Assembly: GCA_016721925.1 (NCBI GenBank) | Contig: JADKHE010000008.1 | Coordinates: 1-64,000, forward strand | Source: Candidatus Skiveiella danica | GTDB taxonomy: Bacteria; Pseudomonadota; Gammaproteobacteria; Burkholderiales; Burkholderiaceae_C | DNA: 64,000 bases | Reading direction: 5' to 3' | In this document: positions 17,492 to 26,566 of the stretch, piece after piece | How the letters are laid out: every line of letters starts with the position of its first letter | Numbering within the stretch: the first letter of the stretch is position 1 | The notes under the pieces: generated by a model | What the model was told of the DNA's origin: nothing | The model's input: the letters and a program-made list of their open reading frames with translations, nothing else | The model's database searches: none | Program-made: the position numbers and the translations under genes

Positions 17492-17605
17492 TCAGCCGCC
17501 CAGCAGCACGATGCGGGCGAAAAAGCCGACGAAAAACACGGCCGCGACGGTGGCAAGAATCAGCCCCAGACGGGCGTTGGCCTTGCGTTGCTCTGGCTTC
17601 ATCAT
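17492..17605 (-). CDS. Cytochrome oxidase small assembly protein (37 residues)
   Basis: MMKPEQRKANARLGLILATV continues into one membrane helix ending ARIVLLGG. Its size, basic N-terminus and position between coxA and ctaG match the tiny protein annotated as a cytochrome oxidase small assembly protein in Burkholderiales. Two consecutive ATG codons (17605, 17602) can start it. Confidence 0.78.
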   Translation of the reverse strand: MMKPEQRKANARLGLILATVAAVFFVGFFARIVLLGG

Positions 17606-17622
17606 CGCGGGCACCCCGGCGG

Positions 17623-19248
17623 TCAGCCGATCACCTTGGTGGCGGTGGCGTCCAGTTTGGGCGGGTTTTCGAAGGTGTGGAAGGGCGCGGGCGACGGGAT
17701 TTCCCACTCAAGGCCTTCGGCACCGTCCCAGGGACGCTGCGGCGCCTTCTGGCCCTTGCCACGCATGACGGGCAGCACGACGAAGAGGAAGAAATAGACC
17801 TGCGCAAAACCGAAGAAGAAGCCCCCCACGGACGCGACGGCATTGAAGTCGGCGAACTGCATCGGGTAATCGGCGTAACGGCGCGGCATGCCGGCGAGAC
17901 CGAGGAAGTGCATCGGGAAGAAGGTGACGTTGAAGGAAATCAGCGACCACCAGAAATGGATCTTGCCGCGGGTTTCGTTGTACATGAACCCGGTCCACTT
18001 CGGCGACCAGTAGTAGAAGCCAGCGAACAACGCGAACAGCGAGCCGGCCACCAGCACATAGTGGAAGTGAGCCACGATGTAGTAGGTGTCCTGCAGCTGG
18101 ATGTCGATCGGGGCGATGGCCGGGATCAGGCCAGTGAATCCGCCCATGGTGAACACGAAGATGAAGCCGACGGAGAACAGCATGGGCGTCTCGAAGGTCA
18201 TCGAACCGCGCCACATGGTGGCGATCCAGTTGAAGATCTTCACGGCGGTGGGCACGGCGATCAGCATGGTGGCGTACATGAAGAACAGCTGGCCGGTCAC
18301 CGGCATGCCGGTGGTGAACATGTGGTGCGCCCAGACGATGAACGACAGGATGGCGATGCTCGAGGTGGCGTACACCATGGAGGCGTAGCCGAACAGTTTC
18401 TTGCGGGCGAAGGCCGGAACGACCTGGCTGATGATGCCGAAGGCCGGCAGGATCATGATGTAGACCTCGGGGTGGCCGAAGAACCAGAAGATGTGCTGGT
18501 ACATCACCGGGTCGCCGCCGCCGGCGGGGTTGAAGAAGCTGGTGCCGAAGTGGCGGTCGGTCAGCGTCATGGTGATGGCGCCGGCCAGCACGGGCATCAC
18601 GGCGATCAGCAGGTAGGCGGTGATGAGCCAGGTCCAGGCGAACATGGGCATCTTCATCAGCGTCATGCCGGGGGCGCGCATGTTGAGAATGGTGACGATG
18701 ATGTTGATCGAACCCATGATGGACGACGCGCCCAGGATGTGCATCGCGAAAATGCCGGCGTCCATGGAGGGGCCCATCTGCAGCGTCAGCGGCGCGTACA
18801 GCGTCCAGCCGGCGGCGGGCGCGCCACCGGGCATGAAGAACGAGCCGGCCAGCATCAGGGCGGCGGGGATCATCAGCCAGAAGCTGAAGTTGTTCATGCG
18901 GGCGAACGCCATGTCGGAGGCGCCGATCTGCAGCGGGATCATCCAGTTCGCAAACCCGACAAAGGCCGGCATGATGGCGCCGAACACCATGATCAGGCCG
19001 TGCATGGTGGTGAGCTGGTTGAACAGCTCCGGATTGACGAACTGCAGGCCAGGCTGGAACAGCTCGGCACGGATCATCAGCGCCAGCACGCCGCCGATCA
19101 TCAGCATGGTGAACGCGAACAGCAGGTACAGCGTGCCGATGTCCTTGTGGTTGGTGGCGTACACCCAGCGGCGCCAGCCGGTGGGTGCGTGGTGATGGTC
19201 GTCGTGGGCGTGTTCGCCGTGGCCGTGGTGGTCGAGGACTGCACTCAT
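17623..19248 (-). CDS. ctaD: Cytochrome c oxidase subunit I
   Basis: Catalytic subunit of the terminal oxidase: reduces oxygen to water and pumps protons. 541 residues with twelve membrane helices. Visible ligand regions: MHGLIMVFGAIMP (low-spin haem His), FGHPEVYIMILPAFG (CuB His and the cross-linked Tyr), WAHHMFTTGMP (two CuB His), and the haem a3 segment DTYYIVAHFHYVL. The N-terminus is His-rich (HGHGEHAHDDHHHA), as in many betaproteobacteria. Follows coxB after 41 bp. Confidence 0.98.
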   Translation of the reverse strand: MSAVLDHHGHGEHAHDDHHHAPTGWRRWVYATNHKDIGTLYLLFAFTMLMIGGVLALMIRAELFQPGLQFVNPELFNQLTTMHGLIMVFGAIMPAFVGFANWMIPLQIGASDMAFARMNNFSFWLMIPAALMLAGSFFMPGGAPAAGWTLYAPLTLQMGPSMDAGIFAMHILGASSIMGSINIIVTILNMRAPGMTLMKMPMFAWTWLITAYLLIAVMPVLAGAITMTLTDRHFGTSFFNPAGGGDPVMYQHIFWFFGHPEVYIMILPAFGIISQVVPAFARKKLFGYASMVYATSSIAILSFIVWAHHMFTTGMPVTGQLFFMYATMLIAVPTAVKIFNWIATMWRGSMTFETPMLFSVGFIFVFTMGGFTGLIPAIAPIDIQLQDTYYIVAHFHYVLVAGSLFALFAGFYYWSPKWTGFMYNETRGKIHFWWSLISFNVTFFPMHFLGLAGMPRRYADYPMQFADFNAVASVGGFFFGFAQVYFFLFVVLPVMRGKGQKAPQRPWDGAEGLEWEIPSPAPFHTFENPPKLDATATKVIG

Positions 19249-19289
19249 GTCGGTTTCCTTCTCAATTCTTTTCCGGATGCGGCTCGGGC

Positions 19290-20462
19290 TTACTTGCGGG
19301 CCGTCTTGACGTCAGCGGGCTGCACGACCTGGCCGGTCTTGTTCGACCAGTTGTTCTTGGTGAACGTGATGACGGCGGCGATCTCGGTGTCGGACAGCTG
19401 CTTCCAGGCCGGCATGGCGCCATTGTTCTGACCGTTCAGCAGCACCGCAATCTGCTTGCCCTTGTCCGCATCGAGAACGACGGCGGCACCGTCAAGAGGC
19501 TTGATCGGGCCGGCGCCCTTGCCGCTGGCCTGGTGGCAGGCCGCGCAATTGGCGGCGTAAACCTTCTCGCCACGGGCGACCAGATCGGCCTGTGTCCAGA
19601 CCTTGGTGGGGTCGTCCGCCTTGGCGGCCAGCTTCTTCTTTTCGCCTTCGACCCACTGGGTGTAGTCCTGCGCGGACAGCACCTTCACGTGGATCGGCAT
19701 GTAGGCATGCTCCTTGCCGCACAACTCCTGGCACTGGCCGTAGAAATCGCCGGTTTTCTCGGCGCGGAACCAGGTGTCACGCACGAAGCCGGGAATGGCG
19801 TCCTGCTTGATGCCGAACTGAGGCACGGCAAAGGCGTGGATGACGTCGTTGGCCGTGGTGATGATGCGGATCTTCTTGCCCACCGGGACGACCAGGGGGT
19901 TGTCCACCTTGAGCAGGTAGTTGTCACCCTGGGGCTTGCCGGCGTTGGACATGACGCGGTGCGAGTTGTCCAGCGTCGAGATGAAGCCGATGCCCTCTCC
20001 CTCGCCCTTGAGGTAGTCGTAGCCCCATTTCCACTGGTAGCCGGTGGCCTTGATGGTGAGGTCGGCGTTGGTGGTGTCCTTCTGGGCCACCAGCAGCTTG
20101 GTTGCCGGAAGGGCCATCAGGATCACGATGATGAAGGGGATGACCGTCCAGACGATTTCGACCGTGACGGATTCATGGAAATTGGCGGCCTGGTGGCCTT
20201 TGGACTTGCGATGCTTCCAGACGGAATAGAACATCACCGAGAAGACCGCCACAAAGATCACGGTGCACAGGATCAGCATCATCCAGTGCAGCGAATTCTG
20301 CTCGGCGGCGATCTTGGTGGCCGGCTCCGGCAGGTTGAGCTGGTTGACAGCGGGGCCACCCGGCAGGTCGTTGACGGCGTGCGCCGCCGTTGCGACCCAG
20401 GCGCCGGCCCACACACCCGCATGACACAGCATTGAAGCCAGCTTGTTGGGAATGTTCTTCAT
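19290..20462 (-). CDS. coxB: Cytochrome c oxidase subunit II with fused cytochrome c domain
   Basis: 390 residues. Signal peptide, two membrane helices (about 60-80 and 102-122), the CuA cupredoxin domain with Cys244, Cys248, His252 and Met255 in QCQELCGKEHAYM, and then a C-terminal class I cytochrome c domain with Cys306/Cys309/His310 in NCAACHQ. The fusion makes this a caa3-type oxidase, taking electrons through its own haem c. The start is the ATG at 20462; a few extra codons upstream are not conserved. First gene of the structural cox operon. Confidence 0.97.
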   Translation of the reverse strand: MKNIPNKLASMLCHAGVWAGAWVATAAHAVNDLPGGPAVNQLNLPEPATKIAAEQNSLHWMMLILCTVIFVAVFSVMFYSVWKHRKSKGHQAANFHESVTVEIVWTVIPFIIVILMALPATKLLVAQKDTTNADLTIKATGYQWKWGYDYLKGEGEGIGFISTLDNSHRVMSNAGKPQGDNYLLKVDNPLVVPVGKKIRIITTANDVIHAFAVPQFGIKQDAIPGFVRDTWFRAEKTGDFYGQCQELCGKEHAYMPIHVKVLSAQDYTQWVEGEKKKLAAKADDPTKVWTQADLVARGEKVYAANCAACHQASGKGAGPIKPLDGAAVVLDADKGKQIAVLLNGQNNGAMPAWKQLSDTEIAAVITFTKNNWSNKTGQVVQPADVKTARK

Positions 20463-20533
20463 CGTTTTCTCTTCTCTTGCCTCAGATTGACCTGCCCACC
20501 ACTGCGGCACCCTTTGGTGCCGCCACCTCAACA

Positions 20534-21010
20534 TCACGCCTGGCGCAATGCCGTTCGAATCTCATGCGCCAGCGCGGGGCGCAACTCCGGGCGCACGTAG
20601 CGACCCACCTTCACCTTGCGCCCCTGCCCCGACACCTCGATCAGCGAGGTGTCGCCAGCCTGGGGCTCGACACGTACCCAGTCCCTGCTGAACTCGGCCC
20701 GCTGGTGCCGGCCGCCCAGCGCCGTCTCGACCACCAGACGGCTGCCCCGCAGGGAAATCGTCTCGCCGTCACCGGCATGGCGGGCGTAGGCAAAGAATGC
20801 CAGACCCACCGCCATCAACTCAATCCACGCAAACCCCAGCACGAAACGCGCACCCATGGCCCAGAACCAGGCACCGATACCCAGCGACGTCACGCACAAG
20901 GCTCCGTACGCCCAGCCCAGCTGGGACGGCGTGACGGAGCAATTGCGCTTGAGCATCCAGTCGATGCTCTGACCGGAGACCCTGGCGAACCGAAAAGCCG
21001 GATTTGACAT
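20534..21010 (-). CDS. DUF2244 membrane protein
   Basis: 158 residues with two adjacent membrane helices (about 33-75) followed by a small beta-rich domain (LRGSRLVVETALGGRHQRAEF, RDWVRVE, KVKVGRYVRPE). This is the DUF2244 pattern, often encoded just ahead of coxB. The function is unknown; co-location suggests a link to the oxidase. Confidence 0.85.
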   Translation of the reverse strand: MSNPAFRFARVSGQSIDWMLKRNCSVTPSQLGWAYGALCVTSLGIGAWFWAMGARFVLGFAWIELMAVGLAFFAYARHAGDGETISLRGSRLVVETALGGRHQRAEFSRDWVRVEPQAGDTSLIEVSGQGRKVKVGRYVRPELRPALAHEIRTALRQA

Positions 21011-21124
21011 GCGTCAAGCTGCTGAAGAAAGAGCCTCGCAAAGAGGCCCCGCGGACAAACAAACAGGCCGAATTCTAGCCGCGTCTGAATGTGTCTTTGA
21101 TATTTCTCAAAGAATCCGCTGATT

Positions 21125-22042
21125 CTATTTGCGCTGGCGCAACGTGCGGCGCATCTCTTCGAGGCTGACCTGGCTCTCGGCTTGCACACGCAAGCGCGGT
21201 GCCGGCTTGAAGGCGTGACCGTAATTGATCTCGAAAGTCAGGCTCAGCGGTGCGCCGTCGCCGACCGCCTGGGCGGCCAGGGCCTCGTGCAGACGCTGCA
21301 GCCAGCCGCGCCCACGCAGCCCGGCAAAGCGGCCCGGATGCAGGTTGCGCCCGAGTTCGCGCAGTTCCTGCAGGAGGCGCTGGGGCGTGGGGAAAGTCAG
21401 CGTGATGCGTTCCATGTCCATCACGGGTTCGGCGAATCCGGCCTGCACCAGCATGTCACCCCAGTCGTGCATGTCGGTGAATTCGTGCGCTGGCGCCGGC
21501 CAGCCCAGTGCGCGGTACAACTCGCGCAGTTCGCGCAGGGTGTCTGGGCCGAAACAGGAGAACATGAGAAAGCCGTCCACCGCCAGTGTGCGGTGCCAGT
21601 GGGCGATCAGGGCCTGCGGGTCGGCCACCTGGTGCAGCAGCATGTTGGCCCACAGCATCTGCAGGCTGCCCTCGGGCGGCGCCTCGAAACGGGTGGGCGC
21701 GGCCTTCCAGCGTCCGGGGTGCCACCAGGGCTTGGACAGCACGTCGCGCGCCCGTTGCAGGCGACCGGGACTGGACTCGACCACGAAACATCCAGCATCC
21801 GGGTAGCGCTGCGCCAGCAGCTTGTGCGCCTGCAGTCCGCCGCGCACGGCCTCCCAGTGGGCCCACTGCTGCGGCCGCAGCTTGATCCAGGCCAGGCGTT
21901 CTTCCATGCGCCGGGCCACCTCCTCGTGCAGCCAGGCCGAAGCCGGCGCTTCGCCGGATGGCCCTGCGGACGCGGGCATGGACAGGGCGGCCCAGCGTGC
22001 GGCAGCAACGGGGTCGATGGTGGGGGGCAGTTCGTGGGTCAT
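21125..22042 (-). CDS. BioC-like SAM-dependent methyltransferase
   Basis: 305 residues. It has a methyltransferase core with a weakened glycine motif, then LQMLWANMLLHQVADPQALIAHWHRTL and LMFSCFGPDTLRELRELY, which match the malonyl-ACP O-methyltransferase BioC and the complex I assembly relative. The usual GxGxG loop is not clear near CFVVESSPG, so SAM binding may be altered. It is divergent from comF with a 53-bp gap. The substrate cannot be named with confidence. Confidence 0.78.
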   Translation of the reverse strand: MTHELPPTIDPVAAARWAALSMPASAGPSGEAPASAWLHEEVARRMEERLAWIKLRPQQWAHWEAVRGGLQAHKLLAQRYPDAGCFVVESSPGRLQRARDVLSKPWWHPGRWKAAPTRFEAPPEGSLQMLWANMLLHQVADPQALIAHWHRTLAVDGFLMFSCFGPDTLRELRELYRALGWPAPAHEFTDMHDWGDMLVQAGFAEPVMDMERITLTFPTPQRLLQELRELGRNLHPGRFAGLRGRGWLQRLHEALAAQAVGDGAPLSLTFEINYGHAFKPAPRLRVQAESQVSLEEMRRTLRQRK

Positions 22043-22095
22043 GGCGGACGCGCCGGCCAGGGCAAGCGCAGGCGAGGCAGTATATTGTTGATTCC

Positions 22096-22797
22096 ATGTT
22101 CCGAGCGTTGATCGAGAGGGCTTCGCGCCGCCTGCCCGCCCGCTGCGCCATCTGTCATGCCTGGCCTTCGCAAGTGGTGTGCAACGCGTGCGTGGCGCGC
22201 TTTGCGCAGCCGGTGCCGCGCTGCGCCACCTGCGCCCTGCCCGTGCCGGCGAACGTCCACCAGTGCGGCGCCTGCCTGAAGGAGCCGCCGCCGCTGGATG
22301 TCTGCCTGGCGGCGGTGGCGTACCGCTGGCCCTGGGCGGACTGCGTGACCCAGTTCAAGTTCGCGGGTCAGCCCGGATGGGCGGGCGCGCTGGCCACCGT
22401 GATGCGCAGCACCCCCTGGGTCGAGCCTGCGCTGGAGCAGGCGGACCGGGTGCTGCCCATGCCGCTGGCCCGTGAGCGCCTGGCCGAGCGCGGTTTCAAC
22501 CAGGCGTTGCTGCTGGCGCAGCACCTGGCACCGCGGCGCACCGACGCCCGCCTGCTGCTGCGCACCCGCCACACGCCGGCGCAAAGCGAACTCAAACGCG
22601 CCGAGCGCCTGCGCAACGTGCAAGGGGTGTTTGCGGTGGAGCCCCTGCGCGCCCATGAACTTCGGGACCGCCGCGTGGTGCTGGTGGACGACGTCATGAC
22701 CAGCGGTGCATCGCTGCACGCGGCTTCGCTGGCTTTGCGCCAGGCCGGCGCGGCGCACATCACGGCGCTGGTCTTCGCCCGGACAGAGGTCGTTTAG
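22096..22797 (+). CDS. ComF family phosphoribosyltransferase-like protein
   Basis: 233 residues. An N-terminal zinc-ribbon with CAICH, CNACV, CATCALPV and CGACL is followed by a PRTase fold: LARERLAERGFNQALLLA and VVLVDDVMTSGASL, the PRPP-binding loop. ComF proteins aid DNA uptake or recombination during transformation; the link to competence here is inferred from family only. Confidence 0.9.
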   Translation: MFRALIERASRRLPARCAICHAWPSQVVCNACVARFAQPVPRCATCALPVPANVHQCGACLKEPPPLDVCLAAVAYRWPWADCVTQFKFAGQPGWAGALATVMRSTPWVEPALEQADRVLPMPLARERLAERGFNQALLLAQHLAPRRTDARLLLRTRHTPAQSELKRAERLRNVQGVFAVEPLRAHELRDRRVVLVDDVMTSGASLHAASLALRQAGAAHITALVFARTEVV

Positions 22798-22867
22798 CGC
22801 CCTCGCTGGCAGAAGCATGCGCCGCTGCCGGCGCCTGCGAACCCGGTTCACCGGCGACAATCCGCGC

Positions 22868-23329
22868 ATGTTCCACATCGTCCTGGTCGAGCCCGAGATT
22901 CCGCCCAACACCGGCAACGTGATCCGGCTGGCAGCCAACACCGGATGCACGCTGCACCTGATCGAGCCGCTGGGGTTTTCGATGGACGACAAGCACATGC
23001 GCCGCGCGGGGCTGGACTACCATGAGTACGCCGAGGTGCGGCGGCATGCGAACTGGGCGGCTTTTCTCGAGAACGAATCGCCGGACCCGACGCGCCTGTT
23101 CGCGCTGACGACGCGCGGCACGCGCACCGTGCATGAGGTGGACTTCCACAACGGTGACTGGCTGGTGTTCGGCGCGGAGACGCGGGGCCTGGCACCCGAG
23201 CTGCGCGAAACCCTTGCGCCGGCCCAGCAGCTTCGCCTGCCCATGCGCGCAGGTCAGCGCAGTCTGAACCTGTCAAACGCGGTGGCGGTGACGGTGTTCG
23301 AGGCCTGGCGGCAGAACGGCTTTGCGTAG
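22868..23329 (+). CDS. trmL: tRNA (cytidine/uridine-34-2'-O)-methyltransferase
   Basis: SPOUT-fold enzyme that 2'-O-methylates the wobble base of some leucine tRNAs. 153 residues, the minimal TrmL length. Motifs: EPEIPPNTGNVIRLAANTG near the N-terminus, LVFGAETRGL, and the trefoil-knot end LRLPMRAGQRSLNLSNAVA. It follows comF by 70 bp. Confidence 0.94.
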   Translation: MFHIVLVEPEIPPNTGNVIRLAANTGCTLHLIEPLGFSMDDKHMRRAGLDYHEYAEVRRHANWAAFLENESPDPTRLFALTTRGTRTVHEVDFHNGDWLVFGAETRGLAPELRETLAPAQQLRLPMRAGQRSLNLSNAVAVTVFEAWRQNGFA

Positions 23330-23360
23330 ACCTGGGCGACGCAAACCGCGCCCCTATGCG

Positions 23361-23427
23361 CTATGTATTCAATAGCTGCCTGTGACCAACCGACGCTGGA
23401 AAAAGGTCAATCTGACGAAAAACGGCC
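23361..23427 (+). repeat. Dispersed ATAGC-N15-GACGC repeat, copy D
   Basis: GCTATGTATTCAATAGC head hairpin (ATAGC 23372-23376), 15 nt with TGTGACCA, GACGCTGGAAAAAGG from 23392, tail ending TCTGACGAAAAACGGCC. The tail merges with the minus-strand terminator of the MaoC gene. Confidence 0.85.
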
Positions 23428-23439
23428 AAAGAACGGCCG
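23418..23439 (-). terminator. Terminator of the MaoC-like gene
   Basis: On the minus strand: CGGCC, 7-nt loop, GGCCG, then TTTTT, 12 bp after the gene's stop. Part of the hairpin and T run belongs to repeat copy D. Confidence 0.6.
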
Positions 23440-23451
23440 CCTGAGGTGCCC

Positions 23452-23904
23452 TCAATACCGCCGAGACAGCGATTCGGCGATGCACACCGGCTTGGCCGCG
23501 CCCTCGCGCTCGACCGTGATCTCCCAGGCCATCTGGTAGCCGCTGTTGTCGATCGGCTCGGCCGACAGCAGCTTCATGTGCGCGCGCAGCCGGCTGCCCA
23601 CGGGCACCGGCGCGATGAAGCGCACCTTGTTGAGGCCGTAATTGACGCCCATGGCCGACTCGGTCACGGTGATGGTGGATTCGAAAAAAAGAGGCAGCAG
23701 CGACAGCGTCAGAAAGCCGTGCGCAATCGGCCCGCCAAAGGGGCCCTTTTTGGCCTTTTCGACGTCCACATGGATCCACTGGTGATCGCCCGTGGCCTCG
23801 GCGAACTGGATCACCTGTTCCTGGGTGATGGGGATCCAGTCGCTGGTGGCAACCGTCTGGCCGGCGCAGGCGGCCAGTTCCTTGAGGGTCTGGAAAGTTT
23901 TCAT
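23452..23904 (-). CDS. MaoC-like (R)-specific enoyl-CoA hydratase
   Basis: 150-residue hot-dog fold protein. The hydratase motif is clear: FAEATGDHQWIHVDVEKA with Asp and His of the catalytic pair, then GPFGGPIAHGFLTLSLLPLF. Enzymes of this type hydrate trans-2-enoyl-CoA in fatty acid or PHA metabolism. No substrate evidence is present nearby. Confidence 0.9.
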   Translation of the reverse strand: MKTFQTLKELAACAGQTVATSDWIPITQEQVIQFAEATGDHQWIHVDVEKAKKGPFGGPIAHGFLTLSLLPLFFESTITVTESAMGVNYGLNKVRFIAPVPVGSRLRAHMKLLSAEPIDNSGYQMAWEITVEREGAAKPVCIAESLSRRY

Positions 23905-23929
23905 TGCGTCACTGTAGCGTCAGGCCCGG

Positions 23930-24550
23930 TCAGGCTGTGTCCAGCCAGCGACAGATGGCCTCCCACTGCGCCAGATCCTTCTCGACGCGACCCGGCGGCA
24001 CGTCGAACAGCGTGAGGCCGCGCGCCGCCAGATGCACGTAGTTCTGGGTGTCGCGCAGGAAACCCAGCACCGGCAGGCCCAGGCCATCGACGAATTCGCG
24101 CAACTGATCGGCCGCAATGGTGCGCGCATCGACCCGCATGCCGACCAGGCCGACCTTCAAGCGCCCCGCGTGGCGCTGTTCGGCCAGTTCGTCCAGGAAG
24201 GCGCGCGTGGCGTAGATGTCGAAGATGCTGGGCTGCAGGGGCACGATCACCTTGTCAGCGACGCGAACCATTTCCTTGAAACGCTTGCCGTGCAGGCCGC
24301 CCGGCGTGTCGAGCACCACATGGCTGGTGCCCTTGGGCGGGCGGGCCGTCATGTCGGGTGTCACATCCCAGCTGGTGATGCGCCGCGCCACGGCGGGGCG
24401 CAAGCCGAGCCACAGGCGCGAGGACTGTTGGCGATCCGCGTCGCCCAGCATCACAGCGTGGCCTTGCGCGGCCAGATACCCTGCCACGTTGGTGGCGAGT
24501 GTGGACTTGCCCGCGCCCCCCTTGGGGTTGGCAACGACGATGACCGGCAT
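23930..24550 (-). CDS. ParA-family ATPase
   Basis: 206 residues. Deviant Walker A NPKGGAGKSTLATN at the N-terminus, switch region HVVLDTPGG and IVPLQPSIFD match small ParA/MinD-type ATPases. No parB-like partner is next to it; such solitary ParA proteins often position cellular machines rather than plasmids. The role is inferred only from family. Confidence 0.85.
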   Translation of the reverse strand: MPVIVVANPKGGAGKSTLATNVAGYLAAQGHAVMLGDADRQQSSRLWLGLRPAVARRITSWDVTPDMTARPPKGTSHVVLDTPGGLHGKRFKEMVRVADKVIVPLQPSIFDIYATRAFLDELAEQRHAGRLKVGLVGMRVDARTIAADQLREFVDGLGLPVLGFLRDTQNYVHLAARGLTLFDVPPGRVEKDLAQWEAICRWLDTA

Positions 24551-24639
24551 GGGAGTTCTCCTGTTGATGCGCGGGTTTGCCTGCAGCCGCTTCCTGCGCG
24601 GGCGCCGCAGGCATGGCGGCGTTCAGGTATGTTAACGGC

Positions 24640-26499
24640 ATGGAACACACCCCCACCTGGCTGGTCAACAGCTTCATCTACCTCACCGCCGCCGTGATCG
24701 CGGTGCCGCTGTCGCGCGCACTGGGCCTGGGCGCCATCATCGGCTACCTGGCCGCCGGCATGGCGATCGGGCCCTGGGGCCTGCGCCTGGTGAGCAATGT
24801 CGACGACATCCTGCACTTTGCCGAGTTCGGCGTCGTGCTGATGCTGTTCCTGGTCGGGCTGGAGCTGGAGCCGCGGCGCCTGTGGAGCCTGCGCCGGCCG
24901 ATCTTCGGCTGGGGCAGCGCGCAGGTGCTGGGCTGCGCCGCGGCGCTGGCGGGCGTGGCGGTCGCGCTGGGCGTCGCCTGGCCGACCGCCGTGGTGGCGG
25001 CGCTGGGGCTGGCGCTGTCGTCCACGGCGATTGCGCTTCAGGTGATGCAGGAGCGCAACCTGCTGCGCACATCGAGCGGGCAGGCGGGCTTTTCAATCCT
25101 TTTGTTCCAGGACGTGGCGGCGATCCCGATCCTGGCGCTGCTGCCACTGCTGGGCGGCCTGGTGGACGGTGTTTCAGGCTCGAATCCGGCCCTTCCCAGC
25201 GTCAACCGGTCCTGGGAAGCTATCAAAGTCATAGGGATTGTGGGCGGGGTCATCCTGGGCGGCCGCCTGTTGCTGCGCCCGGCGCTGCGCTGGATCGCCC
25301 GCAGCAAAACGTCGGAGGTCTTCACGGCGGCCGCGCTGCTGCTGGTGGTGGGCATCGCGATGCTGATGCAGTGGCTGGGCCTGTCGATGGCGCTGGGCGC
25401 CTTCCTGGCCGGTGTGCTGCTGGCCGACAGCGAGTACCGGCGCGAGCTGGAGACCGACATCGAGCCCTTCAAGGGCCTGCTGCTCGGGCTGTTTTTCATC
25501 GCCGTGGGCATGAGCATCGACTTCGGCGTGCTGATCGCGCACCCCGGCGCCATGGCCGCGATTTTGCTGGGTTTCATGGTCGTCAAGCTGCTGGTGATCT
25601 ACTTCCTGGCCGGCGCCATGAAGCTGCCTTTCCAGGACCGACCGGTGTTCACCCTGCTGCTGGCGCAAGGCGGGGAATTCGCCTTCGTCGTCTTTCAGGC
25701 TGCCGCCGGGGCCAGGGTGTTTTCCCCGGAGGTCGCGTCGCTGCTGATCGGCGCGGTGGCCTTGTCGATGCTGCTCAGCCCGCTCTTGCTGCTGGCGGTG
25801 GACCGCCTGTTGCTGCCTCGGTATGCGAACTGCAACGTGCCGGTGCTCGAAGAGATCTCGGAGCCGCAGGACGCGCCGATCATCATCGCCGGCTTCGGCC
25901 GCTACGGCCAGATCGTCGGCCGCATGCTGTCGGCGCAGGGCATCCCGTCCACGGTGCTGGACCATGACGCCGAAATGATCGAGGCGGCGCGGGCCTTCGG
26001 CTACCGGGTGTTCTATGGCGACGCGACCCGACTCGACCTGCTGCGCACCGCGGGCGCGGCCACGGCGCGCATCCTGGTGGTGGCCGTGGACGACGTGGAG
26101 CAGTCGCTGGCCATCGTGGACCTGGCGCGCGAGCACTTCCCCAATCTGGCGCTGGTTGCGCGGGCGCGCGACGTGACGCACTGGAACGGGCTGCGCGAGC
26201 GGGGCGTGACGCGGGTGCAACGCGAGGTGTTCGAGTCCAGCCTGGTGAGTGCGGCCTGTGTGCTGGAACTGATGGGCCAGATGCCTGACGAGGTCAAGGT
26301 GCATGTCGGACGCTTTCGCGCGCACAACCTGGCCTTGCTGGAACAGATGTACCCGCACCACAAGGACCGCGCCAAGCTGATTGCGGTGGCCAAGCAAGGG
26401 CGCGAGCAGCTGGAGGCGCAGATGGCCCAGGAGCGAGCAGAGCGGCAGCAACACACCGGCGGCGCGATTTCCGAAGGCACCCCGGCGCGTTCCGGCTGA
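24640..26499 (+). CDS. KefB/KefC-type monovalent cation:proton antiporter
   Basis: 619 residues: about twelve membrane helices of the CPA2 antiporter fold (GLALSSTAIALQ and FLAGVLLADSEYRRELETD are typical), followed by a cytosolic RCK/TrkA-N domain (IIIAGFGRYGQIVGRML, VLDHDAEMIEAARAFG, YGDATRLDLL). It would exchange K+ for protons under nucleotide control. Residues about 180-200 (SNPALPSVNRSWEAIKVIG) are encoded by a copy of the dispersed repeat, in a loop. The start is ATG 24640; upstream codons are not conserved. Confidence 0.92.
   Translation: MEHTPTWLVNSFIYLTAAVIAVPLSRALGLGAIIGYLAAGMAIGPWGLRLVSNVDDILHFAEFGVVLMLFLVGLELEPRRLWSLRRPIFGWGSAQVLGCAAALAGVAVALGVAWPTAVVAALGLALSSTAIALQVMQERNLLRTSSGQAGFSILLFQDVAAIPILALLPLLGGLVDGVSGSNPALPSVNRSWEAIKVIGIVGGVILGGRLLLRPALRWIARSKTSEVFTAAALLLVVGIAMLMQWLGLSMALGAFLAGVLLADSEYRRELETDIEPFKGLLLGLFFIAVGMSIDFGVLIAHPGAMAAILLGFMVVKLLVIYFLAGAMKLPFQDRPVFTLLLAQGGEFAFVVFQAAAGARVFSPEVASLLIGAVALSMLLSPLLLLAVDRLLLPRYANCNVPVLEEISEPQDAPIIIAGFGRYGQIVGRMLSAQGIPSTVLDHDAEMIEAARAFGYRVFYGDATRLDLLRTAGAATARILVVAVDDVEQSLAIVDLAREHFPNLALVARARDVTHWNGLRERGVTRVQREVFESSLVSAACVLELMGQMPDEVKVHVGRFRAHNLALLEQMYPHHKDRAKLIAVAKQGREQLEAQMAQERAERQQHTGGAISEGTPARSG
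25175..25236 (-). repeat. Dispersed ATAGC-N15-GACGC repeat, copy E (inside kefB/C)
   Basis: On the minus strand: CTATGACTTTGATAGC (ATAGC complement at 25219-25223), 15 nt with CAGGACC, GACGCTGGGAAGGGCC (core complement 25199-25203) and tail GAGCCTGAAAC. It is translated through in frame within the antiporter. Confidence 0.85.
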
Positions 26500-26504
26500 T
26501 TTAT

Positions 26505-26563
26505 TGCATCTGGCTGGCCAGTTCCCAGCGTCAAATTGTCATTGTTTGCTATGGATTCAGGAC
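26505..26563 (-). repeat. Dispersed ATAGC-N15-GACGC repeat, copy F
   Basis: On the minus strand: CCATAGC (complement 26548-26552), 15 nt with AATGACA, GACGCTGGGAACTGGCC (core complement 26528-26532). It fills the 67-bp gap between the convergent antiporter and TauE genes. Confidence 0.85.
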
Positions 26564-26566
26564 TCT

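Noticed and set aside
17677..19431. Long plus-strand open frame opposite ctaD (584 residues)
   Set aside because: His/Asp/Gly-rich antisense artefact of a highly conserved oxidase gene.
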